Positions 32,119-44,164 of a stretch of 64,000 nucleotides of DNA are shown here, piece by piece. The stretch comes from Kuschelorhynchus macadamiae (taxonomy: Eukaryota; Arthropoda; Insecta; Coleoptera; Curculionidae): assembly GCA_030620095.1 (NCBI GenBank), contig JAUTXW010002457.1:197501-261500 (forward strand), given 5' to 3'. The first letter of the stretch is position 1. Each line of letters begins with the position of its first letter. The notes under the pieces were generated by a model, which worked only from the letters and a program-made list of their open reading frames with translations, was not told the DNA's origin and searched no databases. Made by a program: the position numbers and the translations under genes.

Positions 32119-32230
32119 AGGATAAGTAGTTTCTTAGCTATGCCGCGAACGGACAGACATACCTACAGACAGACGGAATTGAGAAAATATGTTTTCCGGC
32201 ATCTAGGGCCGCTTAAACGTCAAGATCTGA
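32114..32230 (-). repeat. Dispersed repeat, inverted copy
   Basis: GGATAAGTAGTTTCTTAGC, a GACAGACATACC-type run and GAGAAAATATG...GGCATCTAGGG are the reverse complement of the start of the repeat at 12640. The copy ends at the (AT)n tract. Confidence 0.65.
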
Positions 32231-33085
32231 AAAGAAGTAATAACTAATTATCTTGTGTTTTTAACAAAAGTTTTTTTGTTATCACAATACAAAAAAAGCA
32301 AGGTTTCTTTGCACAGGGGTGGCCCGCATTTAAATAAATGACACTGTATAAGTGGTTAGATTTTTCGGTCAAGCGAGGCTCATAATTTTTGCTGATTGAT
32401 AAAAAAATCTCACTTTCATTAAGTGGCTCTATAAACAGAACATATCCTGATTGTTCCACTGATTCGAATCGCCTTCTGACTTTATTAAGGCTCTTGCCAT
32501 TTTGTGTATTTTTGTTTTTGCCAGCCAAAAAATTTTAACCAAATACATATTTAGAGAATTGTCTTATTTAGTCCCTTGGCATTTAATATATAAAATTTAA
32601 TAAAAAATATATAAAATAATAATAATAATGAACTATTTTCTTTCCCCCTGTATATTTGTAAATAGCCCATCTAGATTTAATAGCTCGATAAAAGAATCAC
32701 ACAACATTTTGATATTCACTGTGTTTTCTGATTTGGTTCATAATGTTGGTGACCTTTGGACCCGCACGATAAGACCGCACCTAATTATCATTGAAAAAAT
32801 AAACGGAAAAAAATAAAAGACTAGTATTTGACTATGTTTGGACGCAGCACCAATTAACACCACATTGGTGTTTGTTACCTATATTTTTTTTCATACTGGC
32901 ATAAGTGAAAAAAAAGCCTCTAATAAATAGTTAAAGAATAACGTCTAATTTTTTTCCTGCAGCGAATATATTAATTATATTGTTTATATTTACATCAATA
33001 CTCTATCTATGGATATGCAAGAGACCCAGTCCAACAGGTCGCTCTTGTGCTAGTGTTTCGTAGCCAAGTTTTTAATCGTATTTTT
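32231..33085. other. Unassigned intergenic sequence
   Basis: AT-rich with short poly(A/T) runs. The frames at 32244-32528 (-) and 32628-32816 (+) have no recognisable motif and no sign of splicing. No gene is supported. Confidence 0.4.
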
Positions 33086-33089
33086 TTTT

Positions 33090-33590
33090 ATCAATTCAGT
33101 CGGTATGACTACTAAGACTACTTACCCGATTGACTTCAAATGTTTATAAAAAAATATGGTCATATGGGTATGGCCTGGTAATATATTGGTAAAAATCCAA
33201 AATGGCAGCGAAGCAAAATATTAAAAAAAATTATTATGAAAAACTGCTTATCGAATTTATTTAAAATTTTGCATAAATATTAAGTATTATGTTGGAAATA
33301 CCTGGTAAAATTTTGGTACGAATCCAAGAAGGCGAAACAAAATGGCGGTATAATAATAATATAATAAAATATTTAAAAATTCAGCCTGAAACTACTTAAT
33401 TGATTGATTTCAAATTGTATGCCATACCTAATTGTGGTATAGGGCTCAACTAGTAAAACTGTGTTTCTACTAATTCAAGATAGCGAAACAAAATTTCCGT
33501 TAAATAAAATTTTTGTAACCGTGACGAAAATCACCCTATCAGGATTTACATATCTTTGGTAAAAATCCAATATGGCGAAACAATGTTAAA
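33090..33590 (+). repeat. Dispersed repeat with degenerate units (copy 4)
   Basis: At least four degenerate units of roughly 110 bp carry ACTACTTACCCGATTGAC, CAAATTTTGCATAAATATT-like, GGTAAAAATCCAA and ACAAAATGGCGG words. They match the copies near 12640, 26740 and 34470. Confidence 0.65.
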
Positions 33591-33599
33591 AAATGTTTG

Positions 33600-34450
33600 T
33601 TAAAGTGGTATTATTTGGGGTTAAGGTCCAGTAAAAAAACAAGTATTTTTTTAAATTGTCGACGTTTCGCAACTTAATTGTTGCATCCTCAGGACACATA
33701 TAGATCTTATATCCTGCATGGAACCTATATTATCAGTACTTTTACTCCGTTGTTCCGCATATATTACCTAGATATTAAGTTTATAAATGGTTTTCGTTAA
33801 CAATCCTTTTGTTGTTATGTTAGAGTGGTGTATTATTTGGGATTAGGATCCAATAAAAAACACAAAATACTATTTTTAAATAGTCGACGTTTCGCAACTT
33901 TAATGTTGCATCTTCAGGACAAATATGTAGATTCTATATCCAGCATGAAACCCATACCAACAATCTTTACATATTCCTTTTGTCCGCAGATATTTCCCAT
34001 ATATTAAGTTTCTAAAAGGTTTTCGTTGACGATCGTCTTGTTTTTATGTTAGAGTGGTGTATTATTTGGGGTTACATTTATAGATTCTATATCCTGCACG
34101 AAACACATATTCTCAGTCTTCACCTACTACGTTGAACCGCAGATATTTCCCAGATATTAAATTTCTTAACGGTCTTCTTGCTGTTATGTTAGAGTTAGAG
34201 TGATCTTTAATTTGGGGTTAGGAAATATCTGCGGACTAATGGAGTACATAGGTAAAGACTAATATGGGTTTTATGCAGGTTATAAAATCTATGTGTCTTG
34301 AGGGTGCAACAGTAAATTGGCTAAACGTCGGCAATTTAAAAAGGGTCCTTTGTTTTTTTGACTGGATCCTAATCCCTAATAATATACCACTCCTAACATA
34401 ACAAGATGATCGTTAATGAAAACCATTCAGACAATTAATATTTGGGATAG
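33600..34450. repeat. Tandem array of about 220-229 bp units with hammerhead-like motif
   Basis: Unit starts (TTAAAGTGGTATTATTTGGGG or TTAGAGTGGTGTATTATTTG) lie at 33600, 33820, 34049 and 34189. The first two units are 220 and 229 bp. The third is 140 bp and lacks the segment with the motif. After 34210 a further unit runs in the opposite orientation. On the - strand the first two units contain CCTGAGGATGCAAC or CCTGAAGATGCAAC, a short loop, GTTGCGAAACGTCGAC, and a partly complementary GTC/GAC closing arm. The inverted unit carries a decayed version on the + strand (34295-34335). Confidence 0.75.
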
Positions 34451-34469
34451 CTACGGAGTGGGTAAAAAC

Positions 34470-34740
34470 TGATATGTGTTTTAATTTAAGATTGCGAAAC
34501 AAAATGAACGGCCAAATAAAATTTTTAAAAAATCAAGGTAAAAAAATCTTGTTCAATTAATTTTAAATTTTGCAGATCCATTAAATGTGAATATAGGATA
34601 CTTATTGAATTTATTTTAAATTATGCAAAAGTCAAGTGTGGAATAGGTAGATAGGAAATGGTAAACATATTGGTAGGAATCCAATACAATGGGAACAAAA
34701 TGGGGCCCAATAAAAATAAAGACAGTATATTTAACATATA
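34470..34740 (+). repeat. Dispersed repeat (copy 5)
   Basis: GCGAAACAAAATGAACGGCC, TTTTAAATTTTGCAGATCC and a CCAATACAATGGGAAC-type end follow the pattern of the copies at 12640 and 33090. Confidence 0.5.
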
Positions 34741-35578
34741 TATGCTGTGACTATGTACTGAACTAACTTGGATCACACTGCGCTCTTCCCAATAAAAGTA
34801 ATAATTTTTAATAAGGGAAGTTTTGGGTAAAGGAATTACCGATTTTTACAGTTATCCCTGTAACTAAGTGATGCTAATATATGAACAGCCCAATGCTGCA
34901 GAGAAAATACTCTATGCCGCCTCGCAGTGTCCCTAGTTAATTGTTGCATAAAAGAGAGTTGAATGACAAAGTGCAAAATACTCTCAAAAGACTTGGGAAG
35001 CAAGCTTCCTCGCTACAGCCTCAGTGTGCATCCAAATAAACACCGAGAAAATTTGTGGAGTTAAGTCTGAAAAGATGCATCATTCATCTACCTTACGCAG
35101 AAAGAAAACAATATGGTTCGTTCCCCCCTGATTCGGTACTAATCCATTGCTCTGGAACCGTTTTCTCAAAAATGTCAACATAGAGCATTATGTGGTGACG
35201 ATATCTTATTTAAGTAAGATCCAATAGTAGTACGTTAATGAATCAGCATGATGGGACATATTCAGAATTATGAAGCCGTCAGATATAAAGACACCAGATC
35301 CAACCCCAAGATGTATTAAGACCAGCTCGACCCAAGTTGTGTTTCCGTAAACATGCCATTAGATTCTAAATATTTAGATACATTACCAGCTATGGGTTTC
35401 TCTAGTATCTTAGACAATACCAGAAACACTGATACTGGACGTTGCTTAACCCGCTCTGATCACTATTTTTATATATAGGCACAACAAGATATGTCTTCAG
35501 ATATCTGAAAAGATGGCCTCACATATACATTTATTAATAAGTTTTGCAATAGGCACAACACAACTAGTAATTTAAAAG
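34741..35578. other. Unassigned intergenic sequence
   Basis: No supported gene. Scattered fragments on the - strand near 35340-35520 (for example TTAGACAATACCAGAAACAC on the +) may be LINE debris, but nothing could be assigned. Confidence 0.35.
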
Positions 35579-37853
35579 CAGCGGCGTGCGGTGAAATTTT
35601 AAGAAAGGGAAGCAATTTTTAGGAACTTACCTATTTGTAATGTAATTCGATTCTTCGATCATTTTTTGCAAATTCTCAATGATGTCATCATAAAAACGTC
35701 GAAGCTCCGACATATTTTGGAGAAGTTTATTTTCAATGGACAACAGCGATGTATGCGAAAGTTTCTCCTGTCCCGTTGAATTTTTCACGAAATTTTTTAT
35801 ACGTTTAAGTGTTGAAAAATTGCGTTCTAGTGATGAACTTGTGGCAGGTATTGTCATTACTAATTCACACAATTTCGACACTTCGATGTAAGCATCTTCC
35901 AGTTCCTTGTCTTTTAAAAATTGCATTAGTTCCTTGGCGTTATTTTTTGCGCTAATGTCATCAGTTTCATAAATCACTTTTAGTTCAGATCGTAGTAACA
36001 CTCGGTCGAAGAGCTGGCCATAATGAAGAAGAGATTTAAACGCATCTTCTAGAAAAGTTCCCCTCGAACTATTTATTGCTTCTGAGCCCCACGTTTCGTT
36101 ATTTTCTATTATATTCTCAAATAGTTCAATCAGTGATTCACGATTTTCAGATACTGTTAACACAAGTCTTCCATTATAGTTCCACCTAGTAGGAGCTACT
36201 TTGGGCAATCGTTTGTGGACAATGGAGTCCAAGGCTTGTGTACGTTTTGTTGACTTGGAAAAAAAGCAGCCATGCCACTTAAAGTAACGGAAAATACTTT
36301 ACACTCTTTAATGTGATTGATGGACTGGGATAAAACTAAATTTAATTTATGAGCAAAACAATGGGCAAACACAGCACTTATGAAAGTTTCTCGAACTTTA
36401 GCTTGCAGACCCCCTAATTGTCCTTCCATCACTGCAGCTCCATCATAGCTTTAAGCAACTAATTTTTTTCTCTCCATTAATTTCTTTAGTAACGTTATAA
36501 ACTGCGATATATAATGCATCTGCTGTACGATTTTCGGATACATTCTTAAAACCTAAATATCGCTCTTGAATACTTCCGTCTGTTTTAACGTAGCGTATTA
36601 CTATAGATAATTGGCTAAAATTAGTGATATCAGTTGTTTCGTCCAGAACAATAGCAATGAACCGCGCCTCGCCAATCTCCTGCTTAATTCTTTTTAGAAT
36701 AATGGTTGCAACAGCGGAAATTAAATCATTCTGGATTCGATTTGACGTTCCGCGAAAAACGTTAGACTGTTCTAAATGGTTTTTTAAGCAATCATCATAT
36801 TTAGCCATTAAACCAAGTAAATCTTGAAAATTTCATCTATTTGAAGAAACCCTTGTTTCGTCATGACCTCTAAATCCCAATTCGTGCTGGCCGAGAAAAC
36901 AAACAACATGGATAAGTCTTCTTAATATTTGCCTGTTTTTATCGACTAGTTCATTGTGTTGGCGGTGATTAATTTCCAACTGTTTATTAAGGGCGTGTTC
37001 AATTCTGGTTTTGCCGAAGACTTTTTCTTTTATGACGGCCTGCAAATGCGCTTTGGACATAATGTGACTTTTTACAGCTTTATGGAAAATGTTTAAATCG
37101 GAAAAACCAGTTTTATTCCAGACAGACCTTTTTCATTTTCAAAAAGTAAACATCGCCAACAAAATAATTTACTTATATTTTCACACCCTGTTAGCCGTTT
37201 AAATTGCTCGTACTGTTTTTCCGGATAAAAATGTCTAATACAGTTTTTCATTTTTGTGGTTAAATTTTTCATAGGCGGTTTTGCCCTTCCTTTGGAAATT
37301 ATTTGAAGTTTATCAGCGAAGTTTAATGTTGAAAATCCCTTTATTATTAAGACACACCACACATTCACACACACTCTTATTACTAAATTCTCCAACATTG
37401 TGAACGTTATTACCGACAGCCGAAGTTGACGGTAACGCACCATGCACGACGCGACGTACGTATCATACAACACGCGGATAGCCGTTCAAACAAAGAACCT
37501 ACTCCAACGATAGTTTCCGCCCCCACTTAAAGCACGCGACTGAAATGCAAAAATGGCAAACAGCCGGTGGAAAGTTTAATAACCTCTGGCTCGATTCACA
37601 GGAAATCAAGCATACAGGCCTTGGCTGCAGAGAAGCTAGCGGCCCGCATAGGTCCTATTCGATTTTCTATTGTGGCTCGGTCTGAGTCAAGGCCGCATTT
37701 ATTATGGGCTTGATAATTAGGATAATATTTTAGCATTTTTAATATAAACTAAATTAATAGTTTACTATTTCAAAAATTACATTTTAGAAGATGTTTTGTA
37801 ATTTTTTTTGGGGAAGCACTGCTTCCCTTGCTTCCATGGACTGCACGCCCCTG
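35579..37853 (-). mobile_element. Complete hAT transposon, 2275 bp, mutated
   Basis: The left end is CAGCGGCGTGCGGT and the right end, reverse-complemented, is CAGGGGCGTGCAGT. Both are followed within 30 bases by AAGGGAAGCA, so the inverted repeats extend imperfectly. The flanking 8-mers TTTAAAAG (35571-35578) and TTCAGAAG (37854-37861) match at six of eight positions, as expected for an aged hAT target duplication. A hAT transposase fossil fills the element on the - strand. Confidence 0.8.
35627..37473 (-). pseudogene. hAT transposase, ZMYM1-like / DUF4371 type
   Basis: Five open pieces on the - strand line up as one protein. 37093-37473 carries the N-terminal zinc-finger region (NCIRHFYPEKQYEQFK, KLFCWRCLLFENEKG). 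36833-37060 and 36443-36808 are in the same frame, separated by one TAG, and carry the first catalytic Asp box (FIAIVLDETTDITNFSQLS). 36196-36432 has VFAHCFAHKLNLVLSQS. 35627-36232 has APTRWNYNGRLV and the C-terminal dimerisation region (IPATSSSLERNFSTLKRIKN). At least three frameshifts and one stop disable it. The family is the one that animal genomes often list as zinc finger MYM-type 1-like. Confidence 0.88.
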
Positions 37854-37861
37854 TTCAGAAG

Positions 37862-38272
37862 AATTATTGAAATAATAAAGCAGTGATTACTATGCTTTAA
37901 ACTTTTCTAAAATGTCTCTAGTTTAACATAAAGAGTATTCCTGTATATCATATTTCGAGTCCCCTGGTTTATTTACGTTTAGAGCTGTAAAATTTAAGGT
38001 AGTGTTGCTATTCTCCTATATAAATTGGGTAATATTAAGTAGTGTAATGTCACATATTAGACACTTCCTTGCAAACCATGATTTTGTTTATTTTTTTGTG
38101 TAGTGACTACAGTTTTTAAAAGTTTAGAAATTATCTATCATAGGCAAGACAAATTGTATCATTAAATGTGTGAGATTTACTTATTACCTAACCTAAGTTA
38201 GAGACAAAATTCCAGGTTGTGTTCTCCACGATGTTAAAAAACATGTTCTTGCCAGTCTGTTGTTGGGCAGAA

Positions 38273-38278
<6 letters not shown>
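37862..38278. other. Unassigned AT-rich sequence
   Basis: No gene, repeat or transposon is recognised between the hAT element and the first (AT)n tract. Confidence 0.4.

Positions 38279-38340
<62 letters not shown>
38279..38340. repeat. (AT)n microsatellite
   Basis: About 62 bp of uninterrupted AT repeats. A 55 bp spacer separates it from the much longer tract that follows. Confidence 0.95.
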
Positions 38341-38343
<3 letters not shown>

Positions 38344-38392
38344 CTCTCTATTTTAGCCTAACATAGTAGGCTTTTTCAAAAATTGATTATCA

Positions 38393-38769
<377 letters not shown>

Positions 38770-38964
38770 CTTTACTGGTAATATAAATATTTTTGGTGCG
38801 TTGTAATAGAGAGATCAGACTCCAATGTAAGCACTGAGGAATTGTCATTCTGGAAATTAATCAAATTTCTATTTGTTATCAAGACAGATTGATTGATGTT
38901 ACTTCAAAATGAACATTGAATTTTCCTAATATTATGGTAATCTTGTCCATGCCAATAATGTTTC

Positions 38965-40418
38965 CAGAGCTGTTTAAAATCATTTTAGAAAAGATTTAAA
39001 TCAAAGATTGTAGATACTTTTTATTTGGACAAATTATTTAAATCAAAGATCATTTTGTGCATAAAAAATATTTAAATAGTAAATCTTTTTGTATTTAAAT
39101 CTTTTTATGAAAATATTTAAATCTTTTCAAAAGATTTAAATCATTTCAAAATATTTAAATAAGAAGCATCACTAAAAATAATTGGGTTTTATCTATTTTT
39201 TAAAAAATAAGATTTCATTAAAAATATTATTAGTCTAGCTAAAAAAATCTAGTTAGTTTAGTTATATGTATAGGGTTTTCTTTCTTTATTTATTTCAGAC
39301 TGATTATTCTCTGAAGGGTTTTTTATATTTCATAAATCCGTAATATATAATAGTTGCTATAAAATATAGGTATAACGTTTCTATGTAACCAACACACTTC
39401 ATGGCGAATACTGTTACTAGACACTTAAGCCAAGTCAAATTTCCATCCGTATCCGCATCATGCTAAGTTCGATACTGTGACAGATTTATGTTACGGACAT
39501 ACATACACCAGATACGGATCTGTCAAGAGTCAAAAATATTTACGTCAAAAAATGTATAAAAAAAAAACAAAAGCTGTGTTATAAAACTGTCACTTTCAAA
39601 GTATAAACATGACATTTGAAAGTTCCGTAGCCGTATGCGGATCGCGGTGGCTCTCGATACGTTGTCTACGTATAGGGATAACGCAAAAAATTGGCTTTAG
39701 TGTCTACTGTATAAATTATAAAGAACAAAAACGCTGTTTTAAGCAATTTTATTGAAAAATATAATACTTAAATACTATAATTTTTGATAAAGATTTCAAT
39801 TTCACGTACAATATAAGATTCAAAATAATATGTAAAACCTTTATTTTAATATTCATTTTTACTTAATGTTAGGAGGCAAATTATAGTCTGCATTGACCTA
39901 ACACACTATAGGTTGGTTCATAAAGAAGTCTCACCATATTTGCCTGTCTGCCTAAGACTCTTATTGATGATTAATTTTATGGTGTTATAAAAATATAAAG
40001 CTCCCTTTGGGTACCCAAAGGATGAAAATATTTGTATTTTGGTTGGTTAGTTACTATTTGACGAGAATGGAATAAAGTTTGATTTGAAGCGAACGGCGTG
40101 TTTTATTTTATCGTCTAACAAATAACATACGTGTCCCTTTGGCTGTATGTATTTGACCTTTTTGTCGGCTCCGGATATTTTCCTTCTTTACACGAACTTT
40201 ATCTATATTTAAATCATTTTAAATTGATTTAAATCATTTTAAAATAATTTAAATCTTTTTAAAATGATTTAAATCTTTTTAAAAAGATTTAAATATTTTT
40301 AGAGATTTAAATCTTAATTTTTAAATCAGAAATCAAAGATATTTTTCAAAAAGATTTAAATCATAATCAAAAATAATTTTCTGAAAAAAGATTTAAATCT
40401 CAATTTGTAACAGCTCTG
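38965..40418. mobile_element. Candidate foldback-type DNA transposon with ATTTAAAT arrays
   Basis: Both ends carry the inverted sequence CAGAGCTGTT (38965 on +; reverse complement ending at 40418), followed by dense arrays of palindromic AGATTTAAATCT-like words (38990-39165 and 40200-40405). No matching 8 bp target duplication was found (AATGTTTC against CTTTCAAA), so the exact ends remain open. No transposase is seen inside; a nested MITE is (39420-39704). The CAGAGCTG start would fit the hAT superfamily. Confidence 0.5.
39420..39704. mobile_element. MITE with TA duplication, nested
   Basis: The left end GACACTTAAGCCAA and the right end TTGGCTTTAGTGTC are inverted copies with one mismatch, and both are flanked by TA. 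Inside, CCGTATCCGCATC and GATGCGGA-like words occur in opposite orientation. At 285 bp with no coding capacity it fits a Tc1/mariner-derived MITE. Confidence 0.65.
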
Positions 40419-40994
40419 CTTTCAAATGAGTGTTTAAGAATTTCAATAGTCGTGTAGATTCGCAGTCAGCAATCTGCAGATACATAAAATGTGAACATTG
40501 ATATCAGTTTGAAGAACGCCAGACATTTCTATGGTTTTAATAATAGAGACACCACAAAACCTATCTAATCTTTCAAAATAAATATCAGTTAACTGCAAAA
40601 ATATTTTCTTGTCTAAACATAGAATATTTATATTTTTTGCCCATCAAAAGTATTTCTAGATGTACACTTTTTGTTCGAATTGATTGAATGTTATAGTGGA
40701 GTACTGTTTTAGTCTTTTTTTTTAGTTAGTTTTTCTCTCAGTTTTCATATGAGGTCTCATAGTTTGAGTCAGAATAACTCAAGATCGACAGGAAGAGAAG
40801 CTAAAACCATTTGTTATAGGTAAATTATTGTTAAAATGTATGTCAGAAATAGTTTTTTTACTGTGTTCTTCTTCCACGGAAAAGATTTTGGCTGAAAGAA
40901 GAAGAAATTATTAAATAATATCAATAAAGTATAATTTTACATTCAAAATTTAAATAAAAACATAAAACATACAAAATACTTCTAGTTTTAAAAC
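40419..40994. other. PMS2 downstream flank / 3' UTR
   Basis: AT-rich sequence downstream of the PMS2 stop (on the - strand). No clear AATAAA is seen on the - strand and no other feature is recognised. Confidence 0.4.
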
Positions 40995-42897
40995 TTATGT
41001 GCTTTCCATTTTTTCGGTGAGTAGATTTAGATTCACCAAATGTCTCATTGTTGGTCTGCCATGTGGACAATTCCAAGGCTGATTGATTTCCCCCATATGA
41101 TCAATAAGTCTACGCATATCTGCTTTAGACAGGGCCTTTCCTATCATCACACTTTTGCGACAAGCTCTTGATGCAAACATGGAACGAATTCTAGATGGTC
41201 TGCAAGTCTTATCCTGGCTTGAATCCTCCTGCAGCATAAAAATCATTTCATCAATATCCCCTTTTCCTAAAACTGTTCGGTCGCTAATCGGCACAGAAGT
41301 TAAATATATTTTTTCACTATTATCGGTAGCTTCTTTTTTAAAAGCAAATCCATTCTTTTTAAAAACCTCCTCATGTTCCATCAAAGTTGTTTTAGCTGCT
41401 GTTGTAAGTTCCAGGAACTTTGGAGTGACTAATTTCTGGCTATCGATTACAGTATTTACTTGCAGCTGTTCAAAATTGTATTTTTCATCAGTCGCATGCT
41501 GATCAACAATGAACAAATCGTCAAACAACTTGGTTATGATAAAACCCAAATTAAACTGACCAATAATTTCCATATTATTAAAATCTTCTTTAGATATAAA
41601 TCGGCTGAGTTCTTCTTCAGCTGTCTTGTTAGTTTCTGGTGCAATATTAGATCTAAATTTCACTACATCTTGGTTTGCTGAATGAGACTGTTTATCTTGA
41701 AATTTCGTTGTAAACCTCTCTTTGAGAGAATGGAAACTTATAAGAACTTCTCGCCTTTCCTCATTATTTGTTTGAGGATTGTCTAATGTAATATTTTTAA
41801 CATTTTCTTCAGTTTCTTGGAAACTATCACTTTCCTCAGCGTTTTTTTCAAGAACCTCATCATCATCTTCTTTGATTAACTTACATGCAATCTGAACTAA
41901 GGTTTCTAACTTTTCATCAGCTTCAGCTTGGCTAGCTGTGATCTCCTTTAAACTAAAGTTTTTATTTATTGCATTTGATCCTTCAGATCTAGAGGTTTTT
42001 TTGAATATATCCAAAAAATTTCCATTTTCTCTGAAATTTGTATTATTTATTTCACTAGATTTAGATCTTTTTGCAAAAGTTTCTATTATAGTTGAATTTT
42101 TAATACTTCCATCAGTGAGATGTCTTTTTAAACCCTTTTTATTACTGTTTACGCCATTTGCTAGATTGTGAGTAACTTCAAGATTTTGTAGTTTCAAAGT
42201 GGATGGAAATTCTTTAAATGTGTCTAATAATGAGGCCTTAACTGTCGCTAATAAAAGCTTCTCTTGCTCCAAAAAAACCTGTCTTTTATCAGGGGTTATG
42301 TTAACATCAACTAAGCATGATTTTGTTATTATATTTAGATAAACAAAAGGATACTGCTTGTTGTTAAACTGCCTGTATACCTCATTTACTAGTTTAATGA
42401 CTTTTGAAGGCTCACAAGGGCGCTGATTGATATAGAAAAACTGACGATCAGTGGAACTGCGGCCACTTCCATGTATAACACTAGAGGCCAGAAAATCTAA
42501 AATAAAAGGTAGGTCTTCTCCTGGTGATAAAGTTATACCATATTCTTCCATAATCTTTTCATCTGGTTGTACTAAGTTAACGTCAACCAGTGATGCCAAT
42601 TGTTTAACTCCAAAAATGCTAATAATATTTTCTCTGATTGTTTTGTGCCCTTCAGTTGCCACAATTGAATTTTTTAAACCTTTTGTTGTCAAATTTACAC
42701 AAGTATATTTTATTCCACTGGGCAATAAACAGTAAGCGTACAGTAGATTACACATTTTTGAAAATTCTTTTTTCAAGTTCTTAATGAATTCTTTTTTCCT
42801 TACTGGAAGAGTGGAAAAAAGACTTCTTAAACTGACAGTTGTTCCCTGTTGCCTAGCAGCAACTTCCTGACTGATAATGTTGCCTCCATAATCATAC
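40995..42897 (-). CDS. PMS2: PMS2 mismatch repair endonuclease, exon 2 (residues 140-772)
   Basis: PMS2 pairs with MLH1 to form MutL-alpha, which nicks the faulty strand during DNA mismatch repair. This second and last coding exon starts after TTTTTTTAG at 42897 and ends at a stop at 40995. It completes the MutL transducer domain (ISQEVAARQQGTTVSLRSL, RQFFYINQRPCEP, VDVNITPDKRQVFLEQE), then an acidic linker, then the C-terminal endonuclease and dimerisation domain. There the metal-binding motif DQHATDEKYNFE (about residues 604-615), FASRACRKSV (about 714-723) and CPHGRP (about 749-754) are all intact, so nuclease activity is expected. The whole protein is 772 aa, shorter than human PMS2 mainly in the linker. 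Confidence 0.95.
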
Positions 42898-44164
42898 CTA
42901 AAAAAACAAAAAGATTTTTTTTAATTTAGTTTTAAGAGTTAGGCCAGGTTATCCAACACCATAATGCATATTTTTACAAAATTTGTTAATTTCCATCCCT
43001 AATTCTTAAATTTTTAACCCAAAAGTCGGCTAAAGAGAGTTATGCGGACTAGTGGGCCGTTGAAGAGAGGAGCATAACTGTGGCAGGTGAATGGAATCTT
43101 ATGGCCTCCTTTGCCATTTTGCTGTTGGGGTCCTCAATAGGTTTGTTGGTTGAGCAACATCCCGCTAAGACGGAGGTAGTTGAATCCCACTCGAGGTCAG
43201 ACTTTTTCCACTTTTCATTTCATTTAATTTCGCAATTTGCTCAATAGAGTTATACCCACTGTTATTTGTAAAGGACAGAAACATGATAATTCCTATTCTT
43301 AATTCATAAAAGTTATGAACATCAAGGTATTTTCTTAGTAAATAGTTTTAAAAATTTCATCTTTAACTTTACGTTAGGAAATAAAAATTTCATTATGAAT
43401 AAGAATTGCGAATTAAGGAATTGGATAACCTGGTCTTACAAAAAGCAATAGATATGGGTAAGTTCTTAATTCTAAAATTAAAAATACAGTAAAATATTGT
43501 CAAATATGAATCAGTCTTTAGGCTGCTGAATTCAACTAGTTTTTTTTAGTTCCCTTGGAATTAAACCTTCTGAAATAAACTAATTTATCTTGTTGGTTAA
43601 ACTGTTTGTATCACATTGTCGGTTTGCAACTAAGGTCATTATTTGACATTTTTTCAGTGGTGGCTATTCAGAGGAAGTAGGGTAGTGCCTCTTTTCCAAA
43701 AAAAAAACCTGGCAAATTATTTTTTAACACATTAAAAATCAATACACTAATTTACTAATTTTCAATATTAAATCTAATTCATTTCATTAAAAATTATCAA
43801 TAATTACAATGTTAAATTTTGATGCATTCCTAGTACACAAAGTACAACAAAGAACTACTTCATTTAATGACTACTAAATGCACTTCCCCATCAGTAGACA
43901 AACAAGTCTCGTAGAATTACCTGAATGCACCTAGTCAGCTAGTTCCATTTACCAATCAAAGCACGACGCATGACGGGCGCGGATCACTCAATGTAAGGAA
44001 TGATAGTGGCAAAAGTACTGGACAGGTTCCATCCCACAATTTACAACAATCACAAAATAGATCACTTAATAGCTCCGTAAGACCTCAAGTGGTAAAAGGG
44101 ACTGGTTCTGGTTGCTCTAGCGTCTTTTCTTGAGCTACTAGGCGGCTCTGGCTATCTGTTAGTA

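Noticed and set aside
43020..43210. Possible tRNA-derived SINE (GGTTGAGCAAC, GTTGAATCCCACT)
   Set aside because: The box B-like word is imperfect, stems do not close properly and no second copy was seen in the window.
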